From: Mallotus nudiflorus
Lineage: Eukaryota; Streptophyta; Magnoliopsida; Malpighiales; Euphorbiaceae
Reading direction: 5' to 3'
DNA: 64,000 bases
Assembly: GCA_947683625.1 (NCBI GenBank)
Contig: CANTUR010000070.1
Span: forward strand, 930,001 to 994,000
Program-made: the position numbers and the translations under genes
In this document: piece after piece, positions 61,390-64,000 of the stretch
How positions within the stretch are numbered: the stretch's first letter is position 1
How the letters are laid out: each line of letters starts with the position of its first letter
The notes under the pieces: generated by a model
What the model was told of the DNA's origin: nothing
Seen by the model: the letters and a program-made list of their open reading frames with translations, nothing else
The model's database searches: none

Positions 61390-62252
61390 TATGATAACTA
61401 ATAAAAAAAATATAACTCAATTAGAATTCATAAATTTGATGACTACTAAAAAAAATCAAACATGATCAGAATTTACTAATTAATTATATCATGAATGAAT
61501 ATTGCAAGAAATAATAGTGGTACAAAAAATGATACAATAATACTTGAAATTATATCAAATAGAAAATCATCTTCCATATTAATTATTCCTAAAACAATTA
61601 TAATAGTCATGATCAAAACATAAATATAAATATACCAAATCATGTTTACAATTTAGAGTAAAGAGAGAAAGAGAAAATGTATGAATTTGTGTGAATGAAT
61701 AACATTTATAGCTCATCTATTTATAATGAAAAATATAGCCGTTTATTACCGTTATATTACCGTTGGTAATAAAAATATAGCCGTTAGAAATTTTTTTTTT
61801 TTTTTTTTTAATATAATATATTGAGAAATAAATTGTATAAAGTAAAATCAATAAATAATGTTGATATGATTATTTATAGCAAGTGAATTAACATAACGAT
61901 ATGTATAAATATGGGGCAAAACCGTCCATTAATATAAAATGGGGTATAGCCTTCCATTAACATAAATAATAAAAAAAATAAATGTGCATAAATATAAATT
62001 GGTAGGAGGCATAGCCATCCATAAGGTTAGAACCATTTCTAGCAATATTTGCATCAATGGTGTAGTTAGTAAAACAAAATAAAAATAACAATTAATATAA
62101 AGTTAGATTGAAGAAATAAATATAAATATATAAATTAGTAGGAGGCATAGCCATCCATGATAATATATAATCAACTAATATATTCATAAATATTAAATAT
62201 TAAGAAATATGTACCTTATTATTTTGATCGAGAGCTCCTCGTGCTGATAACG
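61390..62252 (-). other. Untranslated leader of the young copia element
   Basis: AT-rich sequence of about 860 bases between the 5' LTR and gag. It contains repeated short blocks (GGAGGCATAGCCATCCAT at about 62007 and 62141, and related GGCTATACCCC). It holds no gene. Confidence 0.7.
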
Positions 62253-62573
62253 TGTTGTGAAATAAAGATTGAATTACTTATTTTGTTATAGAACTAAACT
62301 TGAATTTAGTAGTATTTAACTAGAAGAAAAATATTTTATAGTAGAATGATTTTGAGAGAATTTAGAAAGAGTTTGGAGAGAATTTAGAGAACTATAATAT
62401 TGAAAGAATTTGGAGAGTAATCTATCTTTTCTTCTTCTTAATCTTAACCTTCTCATTAATGAATTTCAATCCCTTTATATAGAGATTTTATTTTCACTAT
62501 TTGAGTACTATTCTCTCACAAGCAATATATTGTTCATTCACAAGCAATATATTGTTCATTCACATTCATAATA
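62253..62573 (-). repeat. 5' LTR of the young copia element
   Basis: It reads as identical to 56367-56687. A TATATAAAGGG box for transcription on the minus strand lies near 62472-62482. Confidence 0.95.
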
Positions 62574-62819
62574 CCATTTAATTAATTGAACATAATTTTT
62601 CAAGAAACTTTTTTAATTAAATGAGAGTGTTTGGTTGGCGAGAAAGTATACGAAAGTAAAAAAAAGTTTGTGGAACAAAAACAAGAAAATGAGGATAAAT
62701 TTAATTCTAAGAAATTGAAAGAGGAAAGATAATAAATAGTGTCACATGTACTATTTATTTTAAATTAAAAGGTTAAATGAGAAATGAGAGAAAATAAAAA
62801 TGTTTTAAAAAAGGTAATA

Positions 62820-63070
62820 TGACATCTGATGTAGAAATATGTGGCACCATGTCATCAAGTGCACTAACATGTCACGATTTATTAGATAAATATAGTATTT
62901 TTTGATCTATATCAGTCTATCTGTTATATTTATGATTTGAAAATTCAGTTCGGACATTTTATTAATAATTAAATTAAAAATAAAAAAAATTTATATTACG
63001 ATTTAAAAATTAAATACTACAGTGATATAAAGATAAAAAACTAACTAACATGAGTAAAAATTATCCATTT
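62820..63070 (-). repeat. Dispersed repeat family, copy C
   Basis: On the minus strand it matches copy B in order: AATAAAATGTCCGAA, TCTAATAAATCGTGACAT, then GGTGCCACAT. Confidence 0.5.
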
Positions 63071-64000
63071 TTCACTAATATTTTAAATTTCAAATCAATT
63101 TAAAATTTAAAGATAATATTTAACTTTTTCTCGTATTGTACTAGTGCCCTAGTTCAAAACTAACATCTTTTTATGTGAATTGTTTTTTTGCTGCTGCATA
63201 ATTTGATTAATTATTTAATTTATTTATATGCGTCTATTAGGTAAATAATATTAGATTAAAAAGTTATTGATTGTCAAAAAGAAAATACACATTTTTATAT
63301 GATATTTTTATCTCTTCATTACAGATTTGTGTTATTAATAAAAAAAAAAAAAGAAATTGAATCAAATGTATAATTAATGTGTTGCAAGAAAAATATCACC
63401 TACTTAAAATTTTCTTTTTATTGATTATTAGGGGAACTAACCTCATGGCTGAATCGAACCTATAACTTAAGGTTATAAGTTCAACATCTGTTGTCATCAA
63501 ACCTATTTTAAATATCACCTACTTTAAATTATATCAATCATAGAAACGCACTCTACTAATAAAAATAAAAAAATATATATTTTTATATTTCACAACAGCA
63601 GTCGGGTGTAATATAAAAAATTTCCTTTATAAAAAAGTGAGAAATAGTCAAGGGGTATGTTGCCAAATAGGCAAGTGGTAAATTTTCTACCAGCACTTCA
63701 GCCTTGGCTTGTCTACAGTGATCATTTAAAATGATAGTCTAGTTCAAGTTTGCAAGTAATCACAACTAAGCAGCGGATGACTCATGAATAATTTTTGCTG
63801 TATACCATTCTTATGCCATATTTGTTTTGACAAGTAAATGATGCGTGCAGCAACGGTAACAACAATAAATTATTTAGTCATAATCTAAAGATTTAAATTA
63901 ACATTGAGATTATCGAAAGTTGAAACGTCAAGTAGCAAAAACTCTCTTTAAGACATCATAAATCACTGGTTTACTGCAAAAAATAAAATCTTTGCTTGTA
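63071..64000. other. AT-rich intergenic DNA, nothing recognised
   Basis: No coding exon, RNA gene or clear transposon end was seen to the right edge of the window. Confidence 0.4.

Larger units (their letters stand above)
56367..62573 (-). mobile_element. Very young Ty1/copia retrotransposon
   Basis: Two 321-bp LTRs (56367-56687 and 62253-62573) read the same base for base as far as I can see. The target-site duplication CCATT is perfect (56362-56366 and 62574-62578). On the minus strand the 5' LTR is followed by CGTTATCAGCACG, a priming-site sequence typical of many plant copia elements. The 3' LTR is preceded by the purine tract CAAGGGGGAG, and a second tract, TTGAGGGGGAG, lies near 56795-56805. 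The pol frame is complete, but gag has a stop and is separated from pol. It is the youngest insertion in the window. Confidence 0.95.

Noticed and set aside
1..64000. CRISPR arrays, operons or bacterial-type systems
   Set aside because: Introns, plant LTR elements and low gene density show eukaryotic nuclear DNA. The tandem repeats lack the spacer pattern of CRISPR.

Overview
The window looks like nuclear DNA of a dicot plant. It is AT-rich, has many short GT-AG introns, contains plant gene families (a GDSL lipase, MSH5 and a BAHD acyltransferase fragment), and is packed with plant-type Ty1/copia and Ty3/gypsy LTR retrotransposons, including chromoviruses. I cannot name the species. I found no tRNA, rRNA or CRISPR array.

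Only two host genes are convincing. The last exon of a GDSL esterase/lipase lies at 120-346 (+). A complete MSH5 gene (meiotic MutS homologue) lies at 11650-23175 (-). I could rebuild 34 MSH5 exons by hand, with every junction GT-AG, the reading frame kept throughout, and an 812-residue product. An E2F-like site lies about 120 bases upstream of its start codon.

The rest is mostly transposons. From left to right: a copia gag-protease fragment with one LTR (about 780-2390, -); a 3.28-kb solo LTR (2454-5732, TSD CTAAG); a decayed copia element (6156-11412); MSH5; a foldback element (about 24139-24541); an old copia element (25035-41249) whose gag is split by a young 11.5-kb Tekay-like chromovirus (25613-37144, TSD CAAAG); fragments resembling ArfGAP and Hsp110 genes (41404-42598); a 193-bp tandem array (about 43330-43910) beside an LTR-like stretch; a MITE-like element flanked by TTA (45359-46039); a decayed Reina-like chromovirus (46905-51896); a Pack-MULE-like element carrying a BAHD acyltransferase fragment (about 52820-55310); and a very young copia element with apparently identical LTRs (56367-62573, TSD CCATT).

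The least expected signals are in the 3.2-kb LTRs of the Tekay-like family. The solo LTR and the two LTRs of the full element share intron-like splice sites and a small hairpin, and one hairpin base pair has changed on both sides between subfamilies. The two youngest elements both have broken coding frames despite near-identical LTRs, which suggests that they were moved by proteins supplied in trans.
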